Part shown: piece after piece, positions 11,864-23,212 of the stretch
Position numbering within the stretch: position 1 is the first letter of the stretch
Layout of the letters: each line of letters opens with the position of its first letter
Source: Locusta migratoria
Lineage: Eukaryota; Arthropoda; Insecta; Orthoptera; Acrididae
Length of the DNA: 64,000 nt
NCBI GenBank assembly: GCA_026315105.1
Contig: CM048755.1
Location: forward strand, 754,373,301-754,437,300
Reading direction: 5' to 3'
The notes under the pieces: model-generated
Database searches by the model: none
What the model was told of the DNA's origin: nothing
The model's input: only the letters and a program-made list of their open reading frames with translations
Position numbers and translations under genes: made by a program

Positions 11864-14196
11864 CTAAACATGGGCTCGCCATGACAGCTTAATGTCTATA
11901 TGAACACCTAGAAATTTGAACTGTTCAAACTCACTTATCACATGCCCATTATGTGTAATCAGAATGTCAGCTTTCGTCAAATTATGTGTTAGAAACTGTA
12001 AAAACTGAGTTTTACTGTGATTTAACATCAACTTGTTTTCTACTAGCCATGAACTTATCTTTTGAACTGCATTATTTGATACTGTGTCAATATTACGAGC
12101 AACATCCTTCACTACCAAGCTGGTATCATCAGCAAACAAAAATATTTTACAATCACCTGTTATACTCGAAGGCATATCATTTATATAAATAAGAATCAGC
12201 AATGGTCCCAAAACAGACCCCTGGGGCACCGCATACTTAATTGTGCCCCATTGCGATTGCACGTCATAGCCATTTTCTACACTGCGGAGAATTACCTTCT
12301 GTTGTCTATTATTAAAGTAAGAGGTGAACCAGTTGTGGGCTACTCCCCATATTCCATAATGTTCCAACTTCTGCAACAATATTTTGTGATCAACACAAAC
12401 GCTTTTGTTAAATCAAAGAAGACGCCTAATGTCCGTAGCCTCTTATTTAACCCATCAAGTGCCTCACAGAGAAACGAAAATATAGCGTTTTCAGTCATTA
12501 AACCACTTCTAAAACCAAACTGTATGTTTGACAATAAATTATGTGAACTGAAATGATCAATTAATCTTGAATATACAGCCTTTTCAATAACTTTAGAAAA
12601 AACCGATGGCATAGAAATTGGTCTATAGTTGTCTACATTATCCCTTTCTCCTTTTTTATAAAGCGGTTTCACTACTGAGTACTTTAATCTGTTAGGAAAC
12701 TGACCATTCTGAAAGAAAAAAATACAAATATGGCTTAGCACTGTGCTAACATATGGAGAACAGTACTTTAGAATTCTGCTAGATACCCCATCATATCCAC
12801 AAGAGTTCTTAGTCTTTAGTGATTTAATTATTGACTCAATCTCACCTATGGAAGTATCATGAAGGACCATTTCAGGTAACAGCCTCGGAAAGGCATTTTC
12901 TAAAAATGTTATATGATTACCTGTAGAAACTAGAGTTTTGTTTAGTTCCCCTACTATATTCAGAAAGTGATTATTGAATATTGCACATATATCTAACTTG
13001 TCAGTAACAGAAACATTCCTACTAAGCACTGACGTTATATCTTCTACCTGCTGCTGCTGACCAGACACTTCCTTCACGACTGACCAGATAGTTTTAATTT
13101 TATCCCGAGAGTTTGCTATTCTTTTTGCGTACCACATACTTTTTGCATTCTTAATGACATTTTTCAGAACCTTGCAGTACTGTTTGTAATGAGCTACTGC
13201 ATCTTCATTCTGACTGCTTCTAACATTTTGATACAACTCCCGCTTGGTTCTACATGATACTCTTATCCCCTTTGTCAGCCACCCTGGCTGTCTTTTACTG
13301 GAAGTACCCTGTTTTGAGCGTTCTAGCAGAAAGCAACTTTCAAACAGTGTAAGAAATGTGTTAAGGAAAGTATTATATTTATCATCTGCATTATCAGCAC
13401 TATAAACATCCTGCCAGTCTTGTTCCTTAATTAAGCTTAAAAAGGTGTCAATTGCAACTGCATTACCTTTTCTGAGTAGTTGATATTTATGTTTAACATT
13501 TGTTTGAGAACAAATACTTTTTAGAATTAAAAGTTGGGCATCGTGGTCTGATAGGCCATTTACTATTCCACTGACAGAGTGCCCCTCTAATAATGAAGAA
13601 TGAACAGAAATATTGTCAATAGTAGAACTACTATTTCCTTGCACTCTCGTTGGAAAAAATACTTTTTGTATCGTGTTATAGGAATTAAATAGATCTAACA
13701 GCTGACTTTTCCTTGAGCTATCACCTACACAATTAATGTTGAAATCTCCACACACAATTAAATTTTTATACTTCCTATACAGTGAACCCAGAACCAATTC
13801 CAGCTTGGGCAGAAACATTTTAAAATCTGAGTCAGGGGATCTATAAATAACAACTATTACTAGTTTAGTTCCATTAACATTAACAACTCCTGCACAACAT
13901 TCAAATATCTGTTCTGTGCAGTGCTTAGAAAAATCGATTGACTCCGATGAAAAATCGTTTCTTACATACATGGCCACTCCCCCACACTGCAAGGAACTCC
14001 TATAGTAGAAGGCAGCTAACCTGTATCCTGGCAAAGGAAGTCTCTGAATTGTCATACCACTTAAAAAGTGCTCTGAAATACCAATAATGTCAGAATCAGT
14101 ATCAATAAGCAGTTCATTAACTTTATCTCTGACACCCTGTATATTCTGATGAAAAACAGTAATTCCCTTATTACTTATATTCTTAGACTTTGTCAA
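11864..14196 (-). pseudogene. LINE endonuclease-RT, single frameshift
   Basis: A 618-codon ORF (14196-12340) carries the endonuclease (FHQNIQGVRDKVNELL near residue 15; SEHF; GDFNIN near 150; SDHDAQL near 222). It continues through the RT fingers (NYRPISMPSVFSKVIEKAV near 527) to motif A (FFDLTKAF near 600). There it goes out of frame. Compared with the sister copy at 59270, four bases (ATCA on the + strand) are missing near 12390, just after motif A. The reading resumes in a second ORF (12379-11864) with GVAHNWFTSYF, PQGSVLGPLL and LFADDTS. Apart from this 4-bp deletion and the missing 3' end, the frame is intact, so the inactivation looks recent. Confidence 0.9.
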
Positions 14197-14252
14197 AGGT
14201 GATTCCTTTCTTAGAGGGACTTCCTTTAAGCATGAATACCTATGAGCTGTCT

Positions 14253-14447
14253 TCAGTCTAAAAAAGGTGCAGCCCTAACACCAACTACTACAGGAATTTT
14301 TCCATGAGTGAAACACCCACCCCCTACTACACTGTCACCTGTGAGCTTTGCCAACCTCCCCTTCCCATACCTATTGAGGTGCAGACCATGCCTAGTAAAA
14401 CCCGACCTTTGGATAGTCTCAACTGGCACCACTGCAATGTGATCCAT
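14253..14447 (-). pseudogene. SGNH-esterase-like C-terminus of LINE
   Basis: A 64-codon open stretch with VVPVETIQRSGFTRHGLHLNRYGKGRLA resembles the block V neighbourhood of SGNH hydrolases. It matches the segment in front of the endonuclease of the LINE at 5242-5760. It lies 57 bp upstream of the 618-codon endonuclease-RT ORF in the same orientation. The N-terminal part with the nucleophile block is missing because the element breaks at about 14450. Confidence 0.55.
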
Positions 14448-14500
14448 GCCCTCCGGGTACGATTACCGGCCGCACCACAAATTTTAATTCATTGCTTCAC
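14448..14500 (+). mobile_element. SINE tail fragment
   Basis: CTCCGGGTACGATTACCGGC then CACCACAAATTTTAATTC resembles the B-box and tail part of the 10285 tRNA-like repeat. Only the 3' half is present, directly abutting the 5' break of the minus-strand LINE. Confidence 0.5.
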
Positions 14501-15090
14501 TTTGTCTAATGTTTTATACATATAATATTGTTACAAGAAACCCTTTGGTGCCTAACGATAAGTTTAAAATTAAGATTTTTTCTGGATAGGATCTGTTTGG
14601 TCTAAAGTCTGTGTGGCATGCACCAATTTTACCTTCAAACTCTTCTTAGGCATGATGAAATAAACATTGCTAGAGAATTTTGTATGTGACCGGCAGGAGT
14701 TACTTGGTAATTACGGTAATAATATCAGTTCTATCACCTTTTTCATGCAGTGAATGAATTAGGGCAGTTTTCAAGTCCTCAGGTATTTTCTCAGTTCAAC
14801 AGATATGTACTATTAATTGAGTGATCACTTTTATAATGTTCGGGGCAGCTGATTTTAAAAATTCTGCAATTATACCGTCTTCTACAGATGATTATTGTTT
14901 TATAACTTTTACATGATATTATTAACAACACACACTTACTAATTCTGCTAACACACTCATCAGTGGGGGAGAATGAGACACATCAGAGAGTTCCCTGCCT
15001 TTATTTGTCGACCAATAGCGTGTATTTTGGGACTGCAAGTACCTGATAAGGTGGTACTGTGCTTCATCTGAGTTGATGTCAAGATTGCCG
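14501..15090. other. Intron 1, LINE scrap possible
   Basis: AT-rich with no ORF. The stretch 14730-14890 (TTTTTCATGCAGTGAATGAA, GTCTTCTACAGATGATTATT) has the look of a very decayed minus-strand RT segment, but no motif is readable. I make no firm call. Confidence 0.35.
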
Positions 15091-15262
15091 CGCAGGTGTA
15101 GCCGAGTGGTCTGGAGCACCATGTTGCGGATCGTGAGGCCTCCCGTGTCGGAGGTTTGAATCCTTCCTCGGGTATGGATGTGTGTGTTGTCTTTAGGTTA
15201 GTGTAACTTAGTTTAAGTAGTGTGTAAGCTACGGACTAATGACCATGCAATTTAGTCCAATA
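15091..15262 (+). mobile_element. tRNA-derived SINE with LINE-like 3' stem-loop
   Basis: The head has GGTGTAGCCGAGTGG (A box) and GGAGGTTTGAATCCTTCC (B box). It resembles a tRNA with a variable arm. The body contains GTGTGTGTTGTCTTTAGGTTAG and a poorly conserved T-rich middle. The 3' end folds: GGACT (15233-15237) can pair with AGTCC (15254-15258) around a 16-nt loop containing ATGACC. The same structure is present in the SINE at 56452 and at the 3' end of the I-like LINE (41617-41648). Confidence 0.82.
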
Positions 15263-16391
15263 GATTTACAAACATTTCGATTTTGAAGTCAAGATTGGGA
15301 TGCAGATAATCATCACTGACATGCATGATTAACCATTTGCAATAATGCTGTCATTCTACATAATCCATAGGGTTTAATGCCTGCAGTTTTCTTACTTTCC
15401 TTGGTGGCATATGTAAGTGCTCATGTTGTGGTATGGTGTTTGCTATTTAGTTGGGAGAATAGATATCTAGTTCATTTTTGTGGACTACTTAAACATAGCC
15501 TTGTGAACACATTTGAAATTTTCCAGTGCCCAAACTTCATTTATGTGGAAAAAAAGAATAAATAAAAATAAAAAATGCATATTGGGCATCCACTGCTTTA
15601 GACTTGTCATATTGGAGGAGATTGCTTCAGCTGTATGATATTTTATTATTATTATTTAAATTTTCCCAACTAATTTCGCGGCACTATATACACTTCATCA
15701 GACTTTTCAGTTAATTCATAGTTCAGACCCAGTGAACACTTGCATTTGGCTTTTGTGACTATTTTATTTTGAACCTTTCATGTAACATTTTAAATGATTT
15801 ACATGCAAAACAAGTTTCAACAACAAACACTGTTTGTTGTTTGAAAAAGGCTTTCTGTAGATCTTTATGCACAAAAAGCTTCAAATTGAATCCTGACAAT
15901 GCAGTGCTGATCAACACCATCACATTACACCACTTGACCTAACATTAAGAAATGGCAAATTAAAACACCTGGAAACATAATATTTAGTATAATACTGTGC
16001 TTGTCCTATGTTGTCCACCTCGTACTTGCAGACTACAGCAATACTGGTTCAAATGTGGTTTCCTTTTTCAGCATTACTATGGTAATTAGTTGCTCCTGTT
16101 TGAACTAGATTGCAAAAATGTTAAATTTTTAATGTTGTGATATAAAATAAAATGCAAGTCATCACAGTTTATTTTACTTCCACAGTGTGTTTCAAAGGCA
16201 TCATATGTGTTTTTTTCTTTATTTTTATCTTTTTTCTGAATATGACTCGTGTGTTGTGTTAAGACCTTAGGTGTCAACCTGATGATGGAGGTTTAAACCT
16301 TTGTAATGCATAGTTGCAGTAAAATACAATAGACTGTGACAGATAACAGTAAATCTTGGATTATCATTCAATATCCCAATTTTCTTTACAG
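15263..16391. other. Intron 1, 3' part
   Basis: No coding content is recognised. On the minus strand 15701-15670 reads CTGATGA...GCGAAATTAG, which contains the two conserved boxes of a minimal hammerhead ribozyme (see findings). The segment ends with the pyrimidine tract TTTTCTTTACAG of the Sara acceptor at 16390-16391. Confidence 0.5.
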
Positions 16392-16478
16392 GAACACCAT
16401 CCACAGCAAGTCATCGGACATTAAGGGCTTTACTTCCCTTGGATCCTAATACCAAAAGTTATATCCCATCATATAAAG
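16392..16478 (+). CDS. Sara: Sara (ZFYVE9-like) internal exon B
   Basis: This 87-nt exon is flanked by TTTCTTTACAG and GTAAGG. Two bases complete the Gly codon opened by the previous exon; 28 codons and one base follow, so phase 1 is kept. The peptide TPSTASHRTLRALLPLDPNT continues to SYIPSYK. This is a low-complexity linker between the KQVMF segment and the conserved C-terminal region. I would not recognise it as SARA alone; the call depends on its strong splice signals and on phase agreement with both neighbours. It is small enough to be a cassette exon, since skipping it keeps the frame. Confidence 0.8.
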
Positions 16479-17274
16479 GTAAGGTCACAAAATGTACAGC
16501 TGGGTTGAAGTTTTTAGAAATTTATGTATTTTATGGGAAATTGTGTTTTAGTTAGAATAAATTATTGATACCTGCATTATTTGTTCATTAAATGCTCCTC
16601 TTATCACTGAAAACTTGAGCAAAGTTTATTTTTTATACCTAAATTTGTATTATATTTCATACTTAAGTGCTTTATTGTATTTTACCAATGTTGCTGAAGT
16701 ATCCACTACATAAGGGAAATACTTGGTATAGACACATACAGTTCATGAAATATGACTATGCAGTTCCTCTGTGGTGTTTAAAAAGACTAATTGCATTTGA
16801 GTTCTGTAAGGGCTTTACATAATGGAAAATAATACATTTTTGAAAATTTAATGCAATTGGACTGATAAAAAAACTGCACACCAAGCAGTGGCATGGTATA
16901 ATGCACATAAGATATGAAAATATGGAAGCTTTCAGAGCTGATGTTTCTGTCTTCTGGTGGAAGGTTTGTAAGGGGCAATATTGAAGTAGTGGTTGCGGAT
17001 CAAGTTGGTCATGATCATAACTTCACAAGGCAGGGTTTAATGTCAGGCTTGCTGTTGGAAAGTTTTCGGGAGTTGATTGCAAAGTGATACTTAGAGTAGA
17101 CATTGTGTATGAAGAAAAGTAGAGCCTTACCAAAGCAGCATGAATTAATGCAAGTGTAGGGCTGAGAATGAGGCAGTTGGATCAAACAAGTAATTCAGCA
17201 GGGCAGATTAGAGGAGAAATTGAGAACACTGTATTTCTGTGGCTGGCTCTCATGATCTGCCAGGAGGAGGAGCC
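16479..17274. other. Intron 2 start, no recognised feature
   Basis: Starts with the donor GTAAGG. The rest is AT-rich. A stretch around 16900-17240 (purine-rich, no ORF) looks like repeat sequence, but I cannot name it. Confidence 0.45.
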
Positions 17275-17557
17275 ACTGGCATAGAAAGCTTGCACATTGT
17301 TATCTACTGTGTGTTTATCCTCCTGCCACTGCTTGGTGAGTAGATTTTTTTGTCTACACTGTTATATTAAGTATCCAACAATGCAAAATCTGATTGGAAT
17401 GTCAATAATGGAGGATAGGTAACAACACATTGTGAACAGTTTCACTGAGCTACTGACAGGAATGAAAAATAGGCAATCATATTCCCACAACTTAAATTTT
17501 CGGCAATGGCATTCATCAGAAAAAGAAACACATACATTTACGCAATCACTCTGACAA

Positions 17558-17616
<59 letters not shown>

Positions 17617-17985
17617 GGAAGGATGTTGGGGAAGGGTGGGGGTAGAAAGTTCCATGTTGCATGATGGATTGTAAAGGCTATGATAGGTGGGGATGTGAGA
17701 TACAGATTTTAATTCAGTGAAGGAAGGGGGTGGGAAAGGATAAAGGGAGGTGTAGAAGTGTGTGAGAAAAGAGGGAAGATTTAAAATGATAAATAAATAA
17801 GTAAAAAAAAGTGAATAAAAATAAATAAATAAATAAAGGGGGGCCTTCAGTTGGAAGGAAGACATAAATCGGCGGGGTGCAAGATAATGAGTGGGGAAAG
17901 GTGGGAGGGGAGGGGAAGATGTTAGGTTGAGATAATGGTGGTTGCAAGATCGTAGAATGTGTTGAAGGGACAACTCCCATCTTCA
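17275..17985. repeat. Repeat block around an (AC)n microsatellite
   Basis: An (AC)27 tract (17560-17614) is flanked on the left by TGCCACTGCTTGGTGAGTAG (17324-17343) and on the right by a purine-rich block with AAATAAATAAATAAA. The TGCTTGGTGAGTAGATTTTT motif resembles the CTTCGCCTGGTGAGTAATCT end of the palindromic elements at 28847-29415, which also carry AC/TG arrays. It may be a diverged relative of them. The 203-codon minus-strand ORF crossing the (AC)n tract is repeat-driven and not a gene. Confidence 0.55.
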
Positions 17986-19825
17986 TAGTTCAGATATACA
18001 ATATCTTAATATAAGGAATGGTCATAGTGCCAAGCAAGGAAAAGGAGAAAATTTCCTATTTTAGGAGTGAAACACAATATTTCTCATACACAAAACAAAA
18101 ATTTTTTTTTGACATAGGCCCCTTTTAGGTAAATGAATTTTGTCCATATATTTTTTGTGAATAGGTTTTGTACCTGAAGGGTAATTGTTTAAGGTCTACA
18201 GGACATTTTATATGACCCCATTTCCCACCAACAAAGTTGGTGAACAGAGGAAATTTCACATCAAATTCACTAGTTTTCTTATCACTGAAACAGTTTTTGG
18301 GGCAAGTGTGCTGTCTTATTGTAAGCATATTGTAGTTCAGACCTCCAAATTTTTTCATCATTGATCTGGAAGGTATGTGTAGCTGTCACAATGTTTTTGA
18401 CAGTTACTAGGTATATCATATTCTGGTATAGGACAGAAGGAAGAAGATATTACAGGTCAGTTTGCACCTCCTGAACAGTAAGGAGCAATACAAAAAAGCT
18501 CAGTTTCCATAAAGATGTAGATGGCGATCTCAGATCCTGCCACTAGGCACATACAAGGGGTTTGAAGGATCTTCATTTTTCTCTAAAACAATTTGCATTC
18601 GGATTTTGCTTGCCAGATTTGTGTTTGGCTGTGTAGTTACATTGAGTGAGTTTTACGATCTACCTAACACAGCCCAGCACCTTTATGCATTGAATGGGAA
18701 AAAATGAGGGGAGAGATGAAACCTTTTGCAATAGTCTGTTTGATGGCGTAGTTAACGTACTAAAAATCCCTGAAGCTTCAGGCTATGGTGTCAAGGTTAT
18801 GACTTCATCAATGTGGCTGAGCTAAGAATTTGTGCTGTAATTTTTGATCGGCTATAAAGTCCCACAGAATGAGCATAAAAAGGTTCTTTTTGCACAAAGG
18901 AGTGAAATTTTTTTTATGTAGCAGTATATCACCTGTATATAAGACTCCTTCTGAGTTATATTAATCGAAAAGAAGAAAATATAATTTTTTCAAACATTTT
19001 TTGGAATGTCTTGATGAATAACTGGGTAATTATGGAACAAATTGACGATTTCTTTTCATTAATCATGTAGAACATTCTTCAAGCTTTAAAATAATACCAA
19101 TATTTTTTTCCTACCATTAATAATGAGTGAGTTATGTGAATTTGTTTTCTGAAAGGTGTAACTGTTCACTAGTGAGATTCACGTTCGTTATTGCATAATA
19201 GCATAGTAAGGCTTTTTGTCTGTACTGAGTGCACATGTGATTGGGGATTGCATGTAGAAATGATGAAAAATATGATTACCTTTCTTACATGCAGCTGGCC
19301 ACCTTGCATATGTGAAGTGTGCACATTTATACAGACATCAGATGTCAACACTTGAAGACACAAATGCTCCAAAAATTTGTCACCAAAGGACAGTTTCCGA
19401 TTAGACATACCGACAAAATATGGGCTGGTATTTGGAGTAACATGACAATAGAACAAGTATTGATGAGATCATTCAAATTATCTGCTGGCCTGACACATGG
19501 ATAACGAGTAGTACTCTGAATCGATGTGTGCAGGGCATGTATGCATGTTCAGAGCTCATTCAGCACTATGAGGAATTTTGTGGTACAGCAGGAACCTTCT
19601 CTGACCAACACGTTCAGCTAAGAAATCGCAACAAAGGCATGATAATATCAACTGTTCAAAAGTGGTGGCGTGGTTTGCCTCACATTTTCCCCTCACAAAT
19701 CATTCTGATCTCATATCATTGTCAAGTGCTATTATAGCAAGTGAAGCTATTAACTGTGACAAGACAGTTAATGTTGGAATAACTGTAGTGGGACGAATTG
19801 TAGGGAAAACATCATGGATTTATCC
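17986..19825. other. Intron 2, no recognised feature
   Basis: About 1.8 kb without motif-bearing ORFs. Short ORFs at 18125-18361 and 19169-19456 (minus) have Cys residues but no recognisable spacing or family. I see no element ends. Confidence 0.45.
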
Positions 19826-19960
19826 TTTCACTCTGCAGTGGAGTGAGCACTGATATGAAACTTCCTAGCAGATAAAAATTGTGTGTTGGAACCAGGATTG
19901 TAACCTGGGACCTTTGCCTTTAGTGGGCAAGCGCTCTACCAACTGAGCTATACTGGCACA
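19826..19960 (-). mobile_element. tRNA-derived SINE (minus copy)
   Basis: It starts with CACTCTGCAGTGGAGTGAGC and GATATGAAACTTCCTAGCAG, the terminal repeat of the 8327 unit. It then reads tRNA-like on the minus strand: B-box complement GATTGTAACCTGGGACC and A-box complement CTACCAACTGAGCTATA. It sits head-to-head with the + strand SINE that begins just after it. Confidence 0.82.
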
Positions 19961-20146
19961 CTTCACCTCGCTGCAGTGTGGAAGTTTCATTCTGGAAACA
20001 TCGATTAGGCTGTGGCTAAGCCATGTCTACAGCATATCCTTTCTTCCAAGACTGCTAGTTCTGTAAGTTTCGCAGGAGAACTTCTGTGAAGTTTGGAAAG
20101 TAGGAGGCAAGGTACTGACAGAAGTGAAGTTGCGAGTATGGACTGT
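19961..20146 (+). mobile_element. SINE left half, split by LINE insertion
   Basis: Leader part of a SINE of the 8327 type: GCTGCAGTGTGGAAGTTTCA, CTAGTTCTGTAAGTTTCGCA, AGTTTGGAAAGTAGGAGGC, as also seen at 8388-8405. It stops at ACTGT (20142-20146). The tRNA-like half resumes at 23046 after the same ACTGT, so the LINE at 20147-23045 inserted into this SINE. Confidence 0.8.
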
Positions 20147-23045
20147 CTATCTACATCTACATCTACATCGATACTCTGCAAATCACATTTAAGTGCCTGG
20201 CAGAGGGTTCATTAACCACCTTCATAACTTTTCTCTACCGTTCCATTCTCTAATAGCGCGCGGGAAGAAAGAACACCTAAATCGTTCCGTTTTCGATCTG
20301 ATTTCTCTTATTTTATTGGGATGGTCATGTCTCCCTAAGTAGGTGGGTGCTAGCAAAATATTTTCACATTCAGAACTAAAAGTCGGTGATTGAAACTTCG
20401 CAAACAGATCACGCCACAATGAATAACGTCTTTCTTTTAATGATTTCCACCCGAATTCGTGCAACATTTCCGTGACGCTTTCCCCCTCGTAACGTGATAA
20501 AACAAAACGAGCTGCCCTTCTCTGAACCTTCTCAATATCTTCCGTCAGTCCCACCTGGTGAGGGTCCCACAAGGGGCAACAGTACTCCAAGAGAGGACGC
20601 ACAAGTGTGATGTAGGCAGTCTCTTTGGTGGAGCTGGTGCATCGTCTAAGCGTTCTGCCAATGAAACGTAACCTTTGGTTCGCCTTCCCCACAATATTTT
20701 CTGTGTGTTCTCTCCAGTCAAAGTTGTTCGTAATTGTAACTCCTAGGTATTTGGTAGAATTTACGACCTTAAGGTTTGACTGATTTATCGCGTAATTGAA
20801 GTTCAGCGGATTTCTTTTAGTGGTCATGTGTATTACTTCACACTTTTCTTTATTTAGTGTCAATTGCCAATTTTCGCACCAAGTAGAAATTTTGTCTAAA
20901 TCGCTTTGCAGTTGCTTTTGATCCTCTGTTGACTTCACTAACCGATAAACGACAGCATCATCCGCGAACAGTCTAAGGGAGCTATTCAGATTATCTTCTA
21001 AATCGTTTATAAACACGAGGAAGAGTAGGGGACCTATAACGCTTCCCTGTGCAATGCTAGATATCACTTCTGTTTTACTCGATGACTTACCGTCAATTAC
21101 AATGAAATGTGTCCTTTCTGATAGGAAATCGTGAATCCAATCGCACAATTGGGAAGATATTCCATAAGCACGCAATTTCATTAGAAGCCGCTTTTGTGCT
21201 ACAGTATCAAAAGCCTTCCGGAAATCCAGAAATATGGAATCGATTTGAGATCCCTTGTCGATGGCACTTAACACTTCATGTGAATAAAGGGCAAGCTGTG
21301 TTTCGCAAGAGCGATACTTTCTGAATCCGTGCTGACTATTGGTTAATAGGTCGTTCTCTTCGAGGTAGTACATAATATTCGAACAAAGTATATGTTCCAA
21401 AATCCTACTGCAAATCGACGTCAATGAGATAGGCCTGTAATTTTGGGGATCACTCCTATTGCCTTTCTTGAATATTGGAGTAACGTGGGCAACTTTCCAG
21501 TCTTTGGGTACGGATCTTTTGCTGAGTGATCGGTTGTAAATTATAGCTAAGTACGGAGCTATTGCATCAGCATACTCTGAGAGGAATCTAGTTGATATAC
21601 AATCTGGCCCGGAAGATTTATTTTTGTTTAGTGACTTAAGTTGTTTTACTACTCCAGGAACATCTACTTCTAAGTTTCGCATGCTGGCAGCTGTTCTTGG
21701 ATTGAATACTGGAGTGTTCACTTCGTCTTCTTTGGTGAAAGAATTTCGGAAAGCTGTGTTTAGTAATTCTGCCTTAGCAGTACTGTCGTCGGTAGTATTA
21801 CCATTGCTATCACGTAGTGAAGGTGTTGTTTGTGTTTTGCCGCTAGTGTACTTCACATATGACCAGAATTTCTTTGGATTTTCTGCAAGATTACGAGACA
21901 GGATTTCGTTGTGGAAACAACTATAAGATTCTCGCATTGAAGTCTGCGCTAGGTTGCGAGTTTCAGTAAAAGATTGCCAGTCTTGCGGATTCTGTGTCTT
22001 TTTAAATTTTGCATGCGTTTTTCTTTGTTTCTGCAACAGTGATCTGACCTGTTTTGTGTACCACGGGGGGTCAGCCCCCTCTTTTATTAATTTATTTGGT
22101 ATAAATCTCTCGATTGCTACTGATATTATGTCTTTGAATGTAAGCCACAACTGATCTACACTCGCATTTTTAGTTTTGAAGGACTGGAGACTATCACACA
22201 GGAAAGCGTGAAGCGAATTTTTATCTGCTTTATTGAATAGATATATTTTTCGTTTATTTTTGGTGCATTTGGGAATTTCGATATTCAGTCTCGCTACTAC
22301 AACTCGATGTTCGCTAATCCCTGTATCTGTTTTGATGCGCTTTACTATCTCGGGATTATTTGTTGCTAGGAGATCAAGAGTATTTTCGCAACCACGTACT
22401 ATTCTAGTGGGTTCATGAACTAACTGTTCGAAGTAGTTCTCAGAAAAAGCATTCAGAACTAGTTCGGATGATGTTTTATATTTGCCCCCGGTTTTGAATA
22501 CGTAATTATGCCAACATATCGAGGTTAAATTAAAGTCGCCACCGATTATAACAGTATGCTTCGGATACCTATTTGAAATATGATTCAAGCTTTCTTTGAA
22601 CATTTCTGCAACCGCATCGTCTGAGTCAGGGGGCCGATAAAAAGATCCAATTATTAATTTATTTCGGTGGTCAGATATAACCTCTACCCAGACCAATTCA
22701 CAGGAAGTATCTGCCTCAATTTCATTGCAGGATAAACCGTTTGTAACAGCAATAAACACGCCACCCCCTGTTTTATTTATTCTATCCTTTCTGAAGACTA
22801 TTTGGCCCTTTGAAAAAATTTCGGCCGAATTTATCTCAGGCGTCAGCCAGCTTTCAGAACCTATAACGATTTGTGCCTCAGTACTTTCTATCAGCGCTTG
22901 GAGCTCTGGAATTTTCCCAACACAGCTACGACAATTTACAACTGTTACACCAATGGTTTTTATGTCTACTTTCTTCCCGTGTCTAACCTGCCCCCTTTGA
23001 GACTGAAACCCATTTTGTGTATTCCCGAGGCCATCTAACCATCTA
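20147..23045 (-). mobile_element. CR1/L2-like LINE with one long intact ORF
   Basis: A minus-strand LINE of about 2.9 kb lies between 5-bp ACTGT repeats (20142-20146 and 23046-23050), which I read as the target-site duplication. The 3' end on the minus strand is a short ATGTAG repeat (TCTACA units at 20150-20168 on +). The 5' end is cut inside the ORF. It is not the same family as the LINEs at 2411, 11838 and 57998: the RT sequence, the terminal repeat and the codon use differ. Confidence 0.9.
20222..23045 (-). CDS. LINE endonuclease-reverse transcriptase ORF, 5'-truncated
   Basis: The frame is open without a stop from the 5' border of the element to the stop at 20222, about 940 codons. There is no natural start codon, since the copy is 5'-truncated; a GTG at 22757 is only the first start-like codon. 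The N-terminus contains VTVVNCRSCVGKIPELQALI, GSESWLTPEI and GGGVFIAV. The endonuclease continues with GGDFNLTSICW and SEHRVV in the place of SDH. The RT has NYRPISLTSICSRILEHIL, FLDFRKAFDTV (motif A), SIAQGSVIGPLLFLVFINDL (motif B) and RLFADDAVVY (motif C). The C-terminal region ends with FFPRAIREWNG. All catalytic RT residues are present, so this is a young copy. It probably cannot be expressed from its own promoter. Confidence 0.93.
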
Positions 23046-23158
23046 ACTGTGAAGTATGTCGCAATAGCTCAGTTGGTAGAGCACTTGCCCATTAAAGGCA
23101 AAGGTCCCAGGTTCGAGTACCAGTTCCGAAACACAATTTCAATCTGTCAGGAAGCTTC
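23046..23158 (+). mobile_element. SINE right half, tRNA-like part
   Basis: After ACTGT comes ATAGCTCAGTTGGTAGAGCA (A box), then AGGTTCGAGTACC (a good B box) and the tail ACACAATTTCAATCTGTCAG GAAGCTTCA. With 19961-20146 it makes one SINE of the 8327 type interrupted by the LINE. Confidence 0.85.
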
Positions 23159-23212
23159 ACATTCATGGATGTTCATTTACATTGAAGTGACAAGGTGGGG
23201 ACATAAGCACAC

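Larger units (their letters stand above)
11838..14455 (-). mobile_element. CR1/Jockey-group LINE, 3' part missing
   Basis: This is a minus-strand LINE nearly identical over about 2.0 kb to the one at 57998-60771. It runs from an esterase-like C-terminus (14447) through the endonuclease and RT to TTTAGTTTTGGAACAAGAT at about 11844. At that point similarity with the sister copy stops, and the sister's last 0.7 kb (C-terminal region and poly-A) is absent. Loss of the 3' end cannot come from ordinary 5' truncation, so a deletion or recombination is implied. The 5' border near 14450 abuts a SINE-like tail (CGGCCGCACCACAAATTTTA). Confidence 0.87.

Noticed and set aside
17362..17973. 203-codon minus-strand ORF across the (AC)n tract
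   Set aside because: The frame is open because of the microsatellite (Val-Cys repeats) and T-rich flanks; no motif or splice context.
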